Shown piece after piece: positions 1-5,855 of a DNA stretch of 6,949 nucleotides. The notes beneath the pieces are model-generated. The model was not told the DNA's origin and ran no database searches. It was given only the letters and a program-made list of their open reading frames with translations. Positions within the stretch are counted from its first letter, which is position 1. Each line of letters opens with the position of its first letter. The stretch is from Coleofasciculus sp. S288 (GTDB lineage: Bacteria; Cyanobacteriota; Cyanobacteriia; Cyanobacteriales; Coleofasciculaceae), in contig JAIUYC010000198.1 of assembly GCA_020216575.1 (NCBI GenBank), positions 1 through 6,949 on the forward strand, read 5' to 3'. A program made the translations under genes and the position numbers.

Positions 1-7
1 ACATCGC

Positions 8-75
8 TTAGGACAAACGAACTTTGGTAAAGACGTTCCGGTGGAACGTCTCTACTAAATTCATATATGTCCTAA
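8..75. repeat. Nested palindromic MITE-like repeat
   Basis: Two nested inverted repeats define this element. The outer ends are TTAGGACA (8-15) and TGTCCTAA (68-75), a perfect 8-bp inverted pair. Inside is a strong hairpin: AGACGTTCC (31-39) and GGAACGTCT (43-51) around a GGT loop, extending to 13-bp arms (27-39, 43-55) with one mismatch. From memory of cyanobacterial genomes, dispersed palindromes with a GTAGAGACGTT..AACGTCTCTAC core and TTAGGAC-like ends are common, so this is probably a decayed member of such a non-autonomous family. No coding capacity is seen. The hairpin lies downstream of the ankyrin gene end but 240 bp away and without a T run, so it is unlikely to be that gene's terminator. 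Confidence 0.55.
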
Positions 76-166
76 CCGCCTTGGCACTTGCTATACAATC
101 GGTATTCTTGGAATTTGAGCAGGATATCAAGTGATTTCTTCTACTTGGAATACTTCAAATGGGCGA

Positions 167-194
167 CCCATTCCCAATTCTCAAATCCTAATTC
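167..194. repeat. Short tandem heptamer tract (CCAATTC type)
   Basis: Four degenerate heptamers run in perfect phase: CCCATTC, CCAATTC, TCAAATC, CTAATTC. Heptanucleotide short tandemly repeated repetitive (STRR) sequences are known in filamentous cyanobacteria. This tract is short and diverged, so the assignment rests mainly on the 7-bp phasing. Confidence 0.45.
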
Positions 195-244
195 CCAGAA
201 AATCCCCGGTGTGACACTTTAGGGTGCGGACTGTAGGTTCTCTA

Positions 245-293
245 ATCCAAAATACTCGCTACGCTGCGCTAACGGAAATCCAAAATCCAAAAT
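245..293. repeat. ATCCAAAAT repeats flanking a GC-rich segment
   Basis: ATCCAAAAT occurs three times, at 245-253, 278-286 and 285-293, the last two overlapping by two bases. A GC-rich stretch with CGCTACGCTGCGCTAACG lies between the first and second copies. The last copy ends five bases before the ankyrin gene stop codon. This is low-complexity interspersed repeat typical of cyanobacterial intergenic DNA. I see no gene in 1-297. Confidence 0.45.
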
Positions 294-297
294 TGTA

Positions 298-1758
298 TTA
301 CTCCTTTGCCCCAGCCGCTTTGAGCAATTTCACAACTTGGGGATAACCGTTAAACTCTGCGATCATCATGGCGGTATAGCCACCTCTGTTTCTCACATTC
401 ACATCTGCACCCGCCTTAAGCAAGACTTGCACTGCATCGGTATAACCCCGATGGGCAGCCCACAACAAGGCTGTAGCACCAGCACTATCTAGGGCATTTA
501 GCTCCGCTCCTGCCTGCAATAAGTGTCGCATGATAGTCGTGTCGCCTCGGTCAGACGCTTTCATTAAAAGGGTTTTCCCATCAGCACTAGTTATCTTGGC
601 ATCTGCACCAGCATCTAGCAAAACCTTAACGGTATCTGCGTAACCCTGAGCTGCTGCTAGGGTTAACGGTGTTTCACCCTGGTTCTTCGCATTAACATCC
701 GCTCCTTTTTGCAAAAGCACTTTGGCAATCTGAGTGTGACCGTGTAATGCTGCCAGTATTAAAGCTGTATCCCCTAGATGATTTTTCGCATGGATATCAG
801 CCCCTCGTTGCAGCAAGACGTTCGCTACTGCCTGATGACCTTCCACGGTGGCAAAATGTAGTGCTGTTTCTTGGTCTTTGTTCTGAGCATCGATATCAGC
901 ACCAGCATCCAGTAAAGCCGTAACAACGTCGGCGTGTCCGCTAGCCGCCGCTGCCATCAGCGCTGTCCCTCCTTCCAGGTTTTGGGCATTGACGTCAGCC
1001 TCAGCATTTAGTAAGGCTTGTACAACTTTAGTGTGACCAAGGTCAGCAGCCAAAATTAAAGCCGTTTCACCGTCTTCGTCTCGGGCATTGACATCAGCAG
1101 CAGCAGATAATAATAGCTGGACAATCGATAAATATCCCAGTTCAGCGGCTTGCATCAAAGCCGTTCTGCCTTCCGAGTTGGTAGCATTGGCGTTTACCCC
1201 TTGCTCTAGTAAAATCTGGACTGTCTGGGCGTGACCTTCACTTGCAGCGAGGCTCAAAGCATTGGTAGCATCTGCACCTGCTTCTAGTAAGACTTTCACA
1301 ACTGAGATGCGATCGTTTTGAACTGCCAGATTTAGGGCAGTATCTTCATCCTTGTCTTCGACATTGATATCAGCACCTGTTGCCAGCAAGAGTTGCACGA
1401 CCTTGATATAACCTTTGTGAGCCGCTATCATTAACGCCGTGCTGCCATCATCGTTTTTAGCGTTGACATCAGCCCCAGCCGCCATCAAAGTTTCCAATAC
1501 GTCAATCTGAGCTGCCGCCGCTGCCAACATTAAAGCCGTCAGACCATACTGTTTTCTGGGTAAGTTGGGATTTGCACCTGCTTCTAGCAACACTCGCACA
1601 ATCTCGGTATAGCCCTTCTGGGCGGCAAACATTAAAGCTGTAGTGCCGTCACGGTCTGTGGTATCGATATTAGCCCCCCGAGCAACAATTGCCTGTACTT
1701 GGGACAAGTCACCCGTTTGAGCTGCTTTTAGGAGTAAGACATTTTTATTTGAGGTCAT
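298..1758 (-). CDS. Ankyrin-repeat protein (15 repeats)
   Basis: The 486-residue product is ankyrin repeats from end to end, so it should be a soluble, elongated protein-binding scaffold. I see no signal peptide, membrane segment or attached enzymatic domain. About 15 units of 33 residues can be laid out, with the usual pattern of DGxTALMxAA, then a GHxxVVxxLLxAGADVNAxN turn. Residues 1-35 form a capping repeat and 458-486 a C-terminal cap ending in AAGAKE. Repeats 5 and 6 (about residues 136-194) are short, 28 and 31 residues: the hairpin between them is missing about seven residues, including the DGxT turn. The start at 1758 is preceded by GAGG about ten bases upstream. The gene is divergent from the DUF4079 gene across 166 bp in which I find no convincing promoter boxes. 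Partner and function are unknown; the family name does not predict them. The gene lacks HIP1 sites although it is 1.46 kb long. Confidence 0.93.
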   Translation of the reverse strand: MTSNKNVLLLKAAQTGDLSQVQAIVARGANIDTTDRDGTTALMFAAQKGYTEIVRVLLEAGANPNLPRKQYGLTALMLAAAAAQIDVLETLMAAGADVNAKNDDGSTALMIAAHKGYIKVVQLLLATGADINVEDKDEDTALNLAVQNDRISVVKVLLEAGADATNALSLAASEGHAQTVQILLEQGVNANATNSEGRTALMQAAELGYLSIVQLLLSAAADVNARDEDGETALILAADLGHTKVVQALLNAEADVNAQNLEGGTALMAAAASGHADVVTALLDAGADIDAQNKDQETALHFATVEGHQAVANVLLQRGADIHAKNHLGDTALILAALHGHTQIAKVLLQKGADVNAKNQGETPLTLAAAQGYADTVKVLLDAGADAKITSADGKTLLMKASDRGDTTIMRHLLQAGAELNALDSAGATALLWAAHRGYTDAVQVLLKAGADVNVRNRGGYTAMMIAEFNGYPQVVKLLKAAGAKE

Positions 1759-1924
1759 TGAATCGAGCCTCGTTAAGAGCGCATAGTCAACTTAGCGCCA
1801 AATTGGTTCTTTGAGAAGTAGGTCTATTGATGGATGCGGTTACAAGCTACTCAACCTGTAGAGAGAGCAACAGCTATGCTAAGTTAAGTTTTATCAAGAT
1901 TCGTAAACCGCTCCTGAGAACACT

Positions 1925-2395
1925 ATGAACCTCGTAATTCCGGAATCCGTTAAAGTCTGGTCTCAGTTCATTCACCCCAGTTTAATGTGGGTACTGCTAG
2001 CAATCACCATTTATGCGTTGTATTTAGGGATTCAAGTCCAACGTACTAGATTTGCTGACGGCGATTTAAGGAAAGAGCTGATCAAGGGTCGGTACAACGT
2101 CAAGCATTATCAAGTGGGTTCAGTCCTGTTAGGCTGCATGGTTATTGGCTCGATCGCAGGAATGGCTGTGACCTACATTAACAATGGCAAGCTATTTGTC
2201 GGACCTCACTTACTCGCTGGCTTGGGCATGACGGCACTCATCGCGGCTTCGGCTTCCCTTTCACCGTTTATGCAGAAAGGACAAGACTGGGCACGCTTCA
2301 CCCACATCGCGCTGAATGTCGTTCTTTTAGGATTGTTTGGTTGGCAAGCAATTACGGGCGTGCAAATTGTGCAGCGAATTGTCAGCAACATGTAA
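1925..2395 (+). CDS. DUF4079 family four-helix membrane protein
   Basis: The 156-residue product has four predicted membrane helices, about residues 18-39, 63-84, 93-115 and 126-148. The basic loop at 40-62 and the short loop at 116-125 suggest both ends face the non-cytoplasmic side. Size, helix count and the opening FIHPSLMW segment match the cyanobacterial DUF4079 family as I know it; function is not established. A histidine stands near the N-terminal end of each helix: H17, H61, H95 and H127. In the inferred topology H17/H95 share one membrane face and H61/H127 the other, a layout resembling bis-histidine dihaem proteins such as cytochrome b561. Haem binding is an inference from this pattern only. 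The ATG at 1925 is preceded by a modest GAGAA at a suitable distance. The gene converges on the DUF1997 gene with a heptamer repeat array between the stop codons. Confidence 0.85.
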   Translation: MNLVIPESVKVWSQFIHPSLMWVLLAITIYALYLGIQVQRTRFADGDLRKELIKGRYNVKHYQVGSVLLGCMVIGSIAGMAVTYINNGKLFVGPHLLAGLGMTALIAASASLSPFMQKGQDWARFTHIALNVVLLGLFGWQAITGVQIVQRIVSNM

Positions 2396-2400
2396 CTTTC

Positions 2401-2488
2401 TTGTCAGTTGTCATTTGTTAGTTGCCTAGTTGTCCGTTGTTTTCCCACTGACCACTAACTACTGACAACTGACCACTAACTACTGACC
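2401..2488. repeat. Inverted heptamer (STRR) array between convergent genes
   Basis: The gap between two convergent stop codons is almost wholly heptamer repeat. The right half (2447-2488) is six exact-phase units: ACTGACC, ACTAACT, ACTGACA, ACTGACC, ACTAACT, ACTGACC, so a 20-bp block recurs with a period of 21. The left half (2401-2443) is in the opposite orientation: TTGTCAG, TTGTCAT, TTGTTAG, an 8-base variant, TTGTCCG, TTGTTTT. An 11-bp perfect inverted pair joins 2403-2413 with 2463-2473, so transcripts from either side could fold into a long hairpin. It may act as a bidirectional transcription end, but no T-run terminator is obvious. Confidence 0.75.
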
Positions 2489-2490
2489 TA

Positions 2491-3201
2491 TTAGCGCTTT
2501 TTGGATTTTTTGGGCATCGGTAGACCCAAGCTTGTATGAAAATCTTCTTGAACTTTGTAAGTTAAGCGCCGGGAAACTTGTCGCACGACTTGGCACAAAA
2601 GGCGATCGCCCGTGTTTTGAATCAAAGACTGGGGTAACCTTTGAATAAACTTAGGAAATTGTAGCGCAACGCTCAGGTCAAGCTTCCACTCAACGCGGGT
2701 GATTGCTGATGGAAGTTCAATCCCATCAGGCTGTTGTTCCTGAAAATAATCGCTTGTCGGTACTTCTACAAACGTTTGGGATGCTTGGAAGTCAACCTCA
2801 TAGCCTGGAGCAACGTAATCTGGTACGGGGATGGTCTGAATTCGGTAGACGCCGTTGTCTGGAGGTAGCAATTCCAAACCGATTTTCGGCTCTATCTCGT
2901 AGCCTAACGCCCCAAAGCGCCCAACGATTAAAGCATAACCGTTGGTTCCAATCGGCTCTACCTTCATTGGCTGAGCACAGCGGCTAAACCAATTCTGGTG
3001 GGCATCGAGATAGGCCGTGACTTGCTTGGCATCAGCATACATCTCCATACAGTCTTGAAAGTGACTGTAAAACCGAGTGGGTTCAACGCTAGAGTAAGGC
3101 ACTTGTGTCACTACAGTATCAGTGTCTACACAACTCGATCGGGCATGCCAATGCGCTTGCTCTAAATCAATCGGTTGGTTTTCAGAGAATTGTGAATGCA
3201 T
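2491..3201 (-). CDS. DUF1997 domain-containing protein
   Basis: This 236-residue protein matches the DUF1997 family, found mainly in cyanobacteria and plastid-bearing organisms. The recognisable core runs from about residue 42 (RFYSHFQDCMEMY) to 228. It includes the FGALGYEIEPKIGLELLPP segment near 96-114, the VPDYVAPGYEVDF segment near 126-138, and a C-terminal helix-rich part (about 179-225) with FPKFIQRLP and VVRQVSRRLTYKVQEDF. No signal peptide or membrane helix is visible, so it is probably cytoplasmic. The first 40 residues look unstructured and the tail KKSKKR is strongly basic. The family is described as lipid- or ligand-pocket-like (SRPBCC-type), but I cannot assign a ligand. The ATG at 3201 is preceded by an AGAGAG ribosome-binding sequence about six bases upstream. 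It is divergent from the SDR gene and convergent with the DUF4079 gene, so it is transcribed alone. Confidence 0.85.
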   Translation of the reverse strand: MHSQFSENQPIDLEQAHWHARSSCVDTDTVVTQVPYSSVEPTRFYSHFQDCMEMYADAKQVTAYLDAHQNWFSRCAQPMKVEPIGTNGYALIVGRFGALGYEIEPKIGLELLPPDNGVYRIQTIPVPDYVAPGYEVDFQASQTFVEVPTSDYFQEQQPDGIELPSAITRVEWKLDLSVALQFPKFIQRLPQSLIQNTGDRLLCQVVRQVSRRLTYKVQEDFHTSLGLPMPKKSKKR

Positions 3202-3297
3202 ACTTGCTCTCTTGTGTTGGTTACCTTTTTGCCATAACTAAAGATGCCCATTTGTGTTTCAAATTCTCACTTCACTCTCATTCGTTAACGGTAAAAA

Positions 3298-3326
3298 TGA
3301 ACACAGATTAAGAAAGTTCATACAAT
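3298..3326 (+). promoter_or_regulatory. Candidate promoter of the SDR gene
   Basis: A -35-like TGAACA (3298-3303, four of six consensus bases) is followed after 17 bp by a -10-like TACAAT (3321-3326, five of six). It would start transcription near 3333 and leave a leader of about 93 bases before the SDR start codon. This is a by-eye match in an AT-rich 224-bp divergent gap. Confidence 0.35.
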
Positions 3327-3425
3327 TTAAAGAGGTGGAGTTGACTGTCAAACGCGAGTATTTCTCGATCCATCAGCATAGCTTGTGAATTAGAAAATCA
3401 ACCATGTCGGTTTTACGGAGGGCAG

Positions 3426-4085
3426 ATGAAAGCATTTGTGGTAGGTGCAACTGGCGAGACAGGACGCCGCATTGTTAAAGAATTGGTGAAGCGTAATATT
3501 CCTGTCCGGGCATTGGTACGGAACTTGGAGCAAGCGAAAGAAATTTTGCCCCCTGAGGCGGAAATCGTCGTGGGAGATGTGTTAAAGCCAGAAAGCCTTA
3601 GTACCGCGATTGGCGATAGCACTGTCGTCCTAAGTGCCACTGGCGCCCGCCCCAGCTTTGACCCAACCGGACCTTACAAGGTAGACTATGAAGGCACTAA
3701 AAATTTGGTAGATATTGCCAAAACAAAGGGAATCGAACACTTTGTCATGGTTTCTTCTTTGTGCGTATCCCAGTTCTTTCATCCGCTCAACCTGTTTTGG
3801 CTGATTCTGGTGTGGAAGAAGCAAGCCGAGGAATACCTCCAGAAAAGCGGCTTGACCTATACGATTGTGCGACCGGGGGGGCTCAGAAACGAAGATAACC
3901 CAGACCCGGTTGTAATGTCATCTGCCGATACTCTGTTTGACGGGAGTATTCCCCGAATAAAAGTCGCACAAGTTTGCGTTGAGGCATTATCCCAACCCGA
4001 AGCTCGGAATAAAATTGTAGAAGTGGTGGCTAAAGCTGGCGCTCCTGATAAAACTTGGGATCAGTTGTTTGCGGGTGTAGTTTGA
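3426..4085 (+). CDS. Atypical SDR, NAD(P)-binding Rossmann protein
   Basis: The 219-residue product is a single Rossmann domain of the atypical (SDR5-like) short-chain dehydrogenase family. The glycine-rich dinucleotide motif GATGETG sits at residues 7-13 right after the first strand. Arg28 and Arg32 at the end of the second strand favour NADPH over NADH. GDV (50-52), LSATGA (69-74) and FVMVSS (106-111) are the expected later strands. The classical YxxxK catalytic pair is replaced: the sequence reads VWKKQAEEYL at 129-138, with Lys131/132 but no tyrosine four residues before. TIVRPGGL (147-154) is the usual following strand. Relatives include cyanobacterial and plastid Tic62-like proteins, where a redox-sensing or flavin-reductase-like role is more likely than classical dehydrogenase action. 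The substrate is unknown. The start is set by GGAGGG at 3417-3422 and by the MKAFVVGATG opening typical of the family. No signal peptide, so cytoplasmic. Confidence 0.9.
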   Translation: MKAFVVGATGETGRRIVKELVKRNIPVRALVRNLEQAKEILPPEAEIVVGDVLKPESLSTAIGDSTVVLSATGARPSFDPTGPYKVDYEGTKNLVDIAKTKGIEHFVMVSSLCVSQFFHPLNLFWLILVWKKQAEEYLQKSGLTYTIVRPGGLRNEDNPDPVVMSSADTLFDGSIPRIKVAQVCVEALSQPEARNKIVEVVAKAGAPDKTWDQLFAGVV

Positions 4086-4088
4086 ACG

Positions 4089-4107
4089 AGGCGTTGCGAT
4101 CGCCTTT
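4089..4107 (+). terminator. Weak hairpin after the SDR gene
   Basis: AGGCG (4089-4093) pairs with CGCCT (4101-4105) around a 7-base loop, followed by only TT. The HIP1 octamer at 4096-4103 forms part of the loop and stem, so the hairpin may be incidental. It starts four bases past the SDR stop codon. Confidence 0.22.
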
Positions 4108-4204
4108 ACTCCTAATTCCGTAGTAAGTAGCGCTCCCCTTCCGTTGACCACACGCGGAGCCAGTGGGGCATAACCCATCACTCAGGTTTGACTAGCCTAA
4201 GGCT

Positions 4205-4936
4205 ATGATTAAACTGGGTGCATCCATCACCTTGGCGACAGTCTATCGCTTAAAACTCCAGAACGAGATTTTCCAGAAATTGGCGTTGAAAAATCTACTG
4301 GCTAGCATTGGTGCCTTGGGGATAATAGTTCTGCTGTTAGAATTCTATGCAGAACCTGAGAGAGGGCGATCGCTCCTGAATTACCCCACTGGTACCAACG
4401 GGACACCACCACTCGTAATGAAGGGGGGAGACCCCTACATTCGCGCTATGATGCGAACCATCACGGCGAGCGAAGCAAATGACCCACGCCCCTATTCCCT
4501 CCTCTATGGGGGCGAGCGTGTCTGGAATTTGAGTCGTCATCCCAACCGCTGTGTCCCAATTGTTAGGGGACCGAATGTTGGTAACTGTACAACGGCGGCG
4601 GGACGGTATCAGTTCATCAACACGACCTGGGATAGTATGGCGAAGCGCTATCATCCCGGACCTTCAGGTTTTCTGTTCTGGCAGTTCTACAGCTTTGAGC
4701 CAGAGTATCAAGATGAGGTAGTTTACCATTGGCTAAGTGATAAGGGAGCTTGGGGTGTTGATATTTCCACACAACTCCGAAAAGGAAGAGTCAATGATGT
4801 GTTGCGGCGACTTTCCGGTACTTGGACGAGTCTGGGCTATGGGATAGAAGACAATGCCATGACGCCCTACTTGCCAACGATTTATAACCGGATGCTTAAG
4901 GAAGAGCTGCAAAAAGCTGAGCAAGCGGGAGTTTAA
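4205..4936 (+). CDS. Membrane-anchored GH104 (lambda endolysin-like) muramidase
   Basis: The 243-residue product combines an N-terminal membrane anchor (about 30-48, LLASIGALGIIVLLLEF, preceded by lysines) with a C-terminal domain (about 76-235) resembling the phage lambda R endolysin. These enzymes cleave the MurNAc-GlcNAc bond of peptidoglycan as lytic transglycosylases. Matching landmarks in order are TITASEA with Glu90 as the likely catalytic acid, YGGERV (101-106), RHPNR (111-115), TAAGRYQFINTTWD (130-143), EPEYQDEVVYHWLSDKGA (165-182) and RRLSGTWTSLGYG (201-213). Two cysteines, C116 and C128, flank an insert and could form a periplasmic disulfide. The lysine-flanked anchor suggests the catalytic domain lies in the periplasm, fitting a cell-wall remodelling role. 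The start at 4205 has only a poorly spaced AAGG, and a somewhat later start is possible. Upstream TTGACC (4144) and CATAAC (4169) are a weak promoter candidate with a 19-bp spacer. No holin or other phage genes are near, so this looks domesticated. Confidence 0.88.
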   Translation: MIKLGASITLATVYRLKLQNEIFQKLALKNLLASIGALGIIVLLLEFYAEPERGRSLLNYPTGTNGTPPLVMKGGDPYIRAMMRTITASEANDPRPYSLLYGGERVWNLSRHPNRCVPIVRGPNVGNCTTAAGRYQFINTTWDSMAKRYHPGPSGFLFWQFYSFEPEYQDEVVYHWLSDKGAWGVDISTQLRKGRVNDVLRRLSGTWTSLGYGIEDNAMTPYLPTIYNRMLKEELQKAEQAGV

Positions 4937-5001
4937 ACTCATTCCATTACCAATTATCGGGTGTGGTCATAAGTAGTTGCTTGAGACTGATCATCTTTTA
5001 A

Positions 5002-5029
5002 GTTAAAAGTCAAAAGTAAAAAGGTAAAA
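5002..5029. repeat. A-rich heptamer tract
   Basis: Four heptamers in phase, GTTAAAA, GTCAAAA, GTAAAAA, GGTAAAA, lie in the 156-bp gap between the convergent muramidase and TetR genes. The period matches the tracts at 167-194 and 2401-2488 but the unit sequence differs. I see nothing else definite in 4937-5092. Confidence 0.5.
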
Positions 5030-5092
5030 GAAAGAGGTTCTTCAGTACTTACTATGCCAAACTAACAACTCAAATGCCCATTAAGCAAACAT

Positions 5093-5752
5093 CTAACCTT
5101 TAGCTTGCTCTCGCTCAAAGTTAGCGCCAGAGTGAAGTGCCATAATCAGGCTAATTAAATGTTCAACGAGGCGATCGCGCTCCATCGGCACAATGTCGCT
5201 ACCGTGCAGCATTTCATGGTTGATGATGAAATAAATCAGCGTTCCCATAAACGTGCGGGCAAGGACTGCTGGATCGGGCACGTTCAGGTTCGGGCAAGTT
5301 GCCAGATAATGCGTGAGTGCTTCCAACATCGGCTTATCCATATGTTGCACAAAGGCTCTACCTAACTCTGGAAAGCGTCCCGATTCACCGATTATTAGCC
5401 GAATGAAGGTGATCTGCTCAGGATTGTTGATGCAGTTATCCAAAAAATCGTTGGCTAACTGACGCAGCACAACTTCAGGCGATTCTTCAGACGGTTGCAA
5501 CAAATCCTGCGAACACTTTGCCCACTGCTTTTTTTGCACCAATTGCTCTATCAGTGTGTTAAACAAACCCTCCTTATCTCGGAAGTGGCTGTAAACCGTT
5601 GGCTTAGACACTCCCGATTCTGCTGCAATCCGATCCATCGTTGTCCCCGCATAGCCTTGCTCCAGAAAGACGCGCATTGCGCCATCCAAAATGGCAGCGG
5701 TTTTCTCTGGAGATAGCTGACGCATTGCATTCGGGGCTTTAGCAGGTTCCAT
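5093..5752 (-). CDS. TetR/AcrR family transcriptional regulator
   Basis: This 219-residue protein is a typical one-component TetR-type repressor acting as a cytoplasmic dimer on DNA. The N-terminal helix-turn-helix domain spans about residues 14-62: ILDGAMRVFLEQGY (21-34), TTMDRIAAESGVS (37-49) and the recognition helix SKPTVYSHF (49-57), followed by the usual FRDKEGLF. The C-terminal ligand and dimer region (about 80-208) has FIRLIIGESGRFPELG (116-131), as seen in AefR-like members. The inducer cannot be read from the sequence. The start at 5752 lacks a strong ribosome-binding site; Met10 (5725) is an alternative but is no better supported. The gene is divergent from a DevB-type exporter gene, and two palindromes in the 103-bp gap are likely its operators. 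It therefore probably represses both the exporter and itself. Convergent with the muramidase gene. Confidence 0.93.
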   Translation of the reverse strand: MEPAKAPNAMRQLSPEKTAAILDGAMRVFLEQGYAGTTMDRIAAESGVSKPTVYSHFRDKEGLFNTLIEQLVQKKQWAKCSQDLLQPSEESPEVVLRQLANDFLDNCINNPEQITFIRLIIGESGRFPELGRAFVQHMDKPMLEALTHYLATCPNLNVPDPAVLARTFMGTLIYFIINHEMLHGSDIVPMERDRLVEHLISLIMALHSGANFEREQAKG

Positions 5753-5768
5753 AGGGCAAACAAAGAGC

Positions 5769-5797
5769 TTGACACCATTTTACTAAATGGTTTAGTT
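5769..5797 (+). promoter_or_regulatory. Putative promoter of the devB-like gene
   Basis: A perfect -35 box TTGACA (5769-5774) is followed after 17 bp by TTAGTT (5792-5797), a poor -10; shifting by one base gives TAGTTT with three consensus matches. The palindrome at 5782-5796 covers the spacer and -10, so a bound repressor would block polymerase. Expected start of transcription is about 5804, giving a leader near 50 bases. Confidence 0.5.
5782..5796. promoter_or_regulatory. Putative TetR operator 1
   Basis: ACTAAA-TGG-TTTAGT is a perfect 6-3-6 inverted repeat. It fits the same 15-bp consensus ACTAAAYRGTTTAGT as the second palindrome 29 bp away. An overlapping palindrome ACCATTT-TACT-AAATGGT (5774-5791) and an extra half-site TTTAGT (5796-5801) add to the density of symmetry here. 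Position next to a divergently transcribed tetR gene makes this its likely binding site. Confidence 0.7.
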
Positions 5798-5807
5798 TAG
5801 TAACAAA

Positions 5808-5828
5808 TTAACTAAACAGTTTAGTTAA
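5808..5828. promoter_or_regulatory. Putative TetR operator 2
   Basis: TTAACTAAAC and GTTTAGTTAA form a perfect 10-1-10 palindrome centred on 5818. Its inner 15 bp match operator 1 at all but one base. Centre-to-centre distance is 29 bp. It overlaps the minus-strand promoter of the regulator gene in the same register as operator 1 overlaps the exporter promoter. Confidence 0.78.
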
Positions 5829-5838
5829 GACGAGTCAA
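5810..5838 (-). promoter_or_regulatory. Putative promoter of the tetR gene
   Basis: On the minus strand TTGACT (5838-5833) is followed after 17 bp by TTAGTT (5815-5810), the same boxes and spacing as the opposing exporter promoter. The -10 is weak. Operator 2 covers the spacer and -10, predicting autorepression. Expected leader is about 50 bases. Confidence 0.45.
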
Positions 5839-5855
5839 TCGAGAATTTTTACATC

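Noticed and set aside
298..1758. Ankyrin gene as a tandem DNA repeat or assembly artefact
   Set aside because: The units are diverged at the DNA level and the frame is open throughout, so this is an ordinary old protein repeat.
2447..2488. Regularly spaced repeats as a possible CRISPR array
   Set aside because: Units are contiguous heptamers with no unique spacers, and there are no cas genes.
2703..2987. Open frame of 94 codons on the plus strand
   Set aside because: It is antisense to the conserved DUF1997 core and has no recognisable motif.
3105..3311. Open frame of 68 codons on the plus strand running into the divergent gap
   Set aside because: Most of it is antisense to the DUF1997 N-terminus and the rest has no convincing ribosome-binding site or motif.
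3341..3351. TTGACTGTCAA palindrome upstream of the SDR gene as a -35 box or operator
   Set aside because: No acceptable -10 follows at 16-18 bp and no regulator gene is adjacent; a better promoter pair lies just upstream.
4337..4654. Open frame of 105 codons on the minus strand
   Set aside because: It is antisense to the catalytic domain of the muramidase, which has clear family motifs; no independent evidence for coding.
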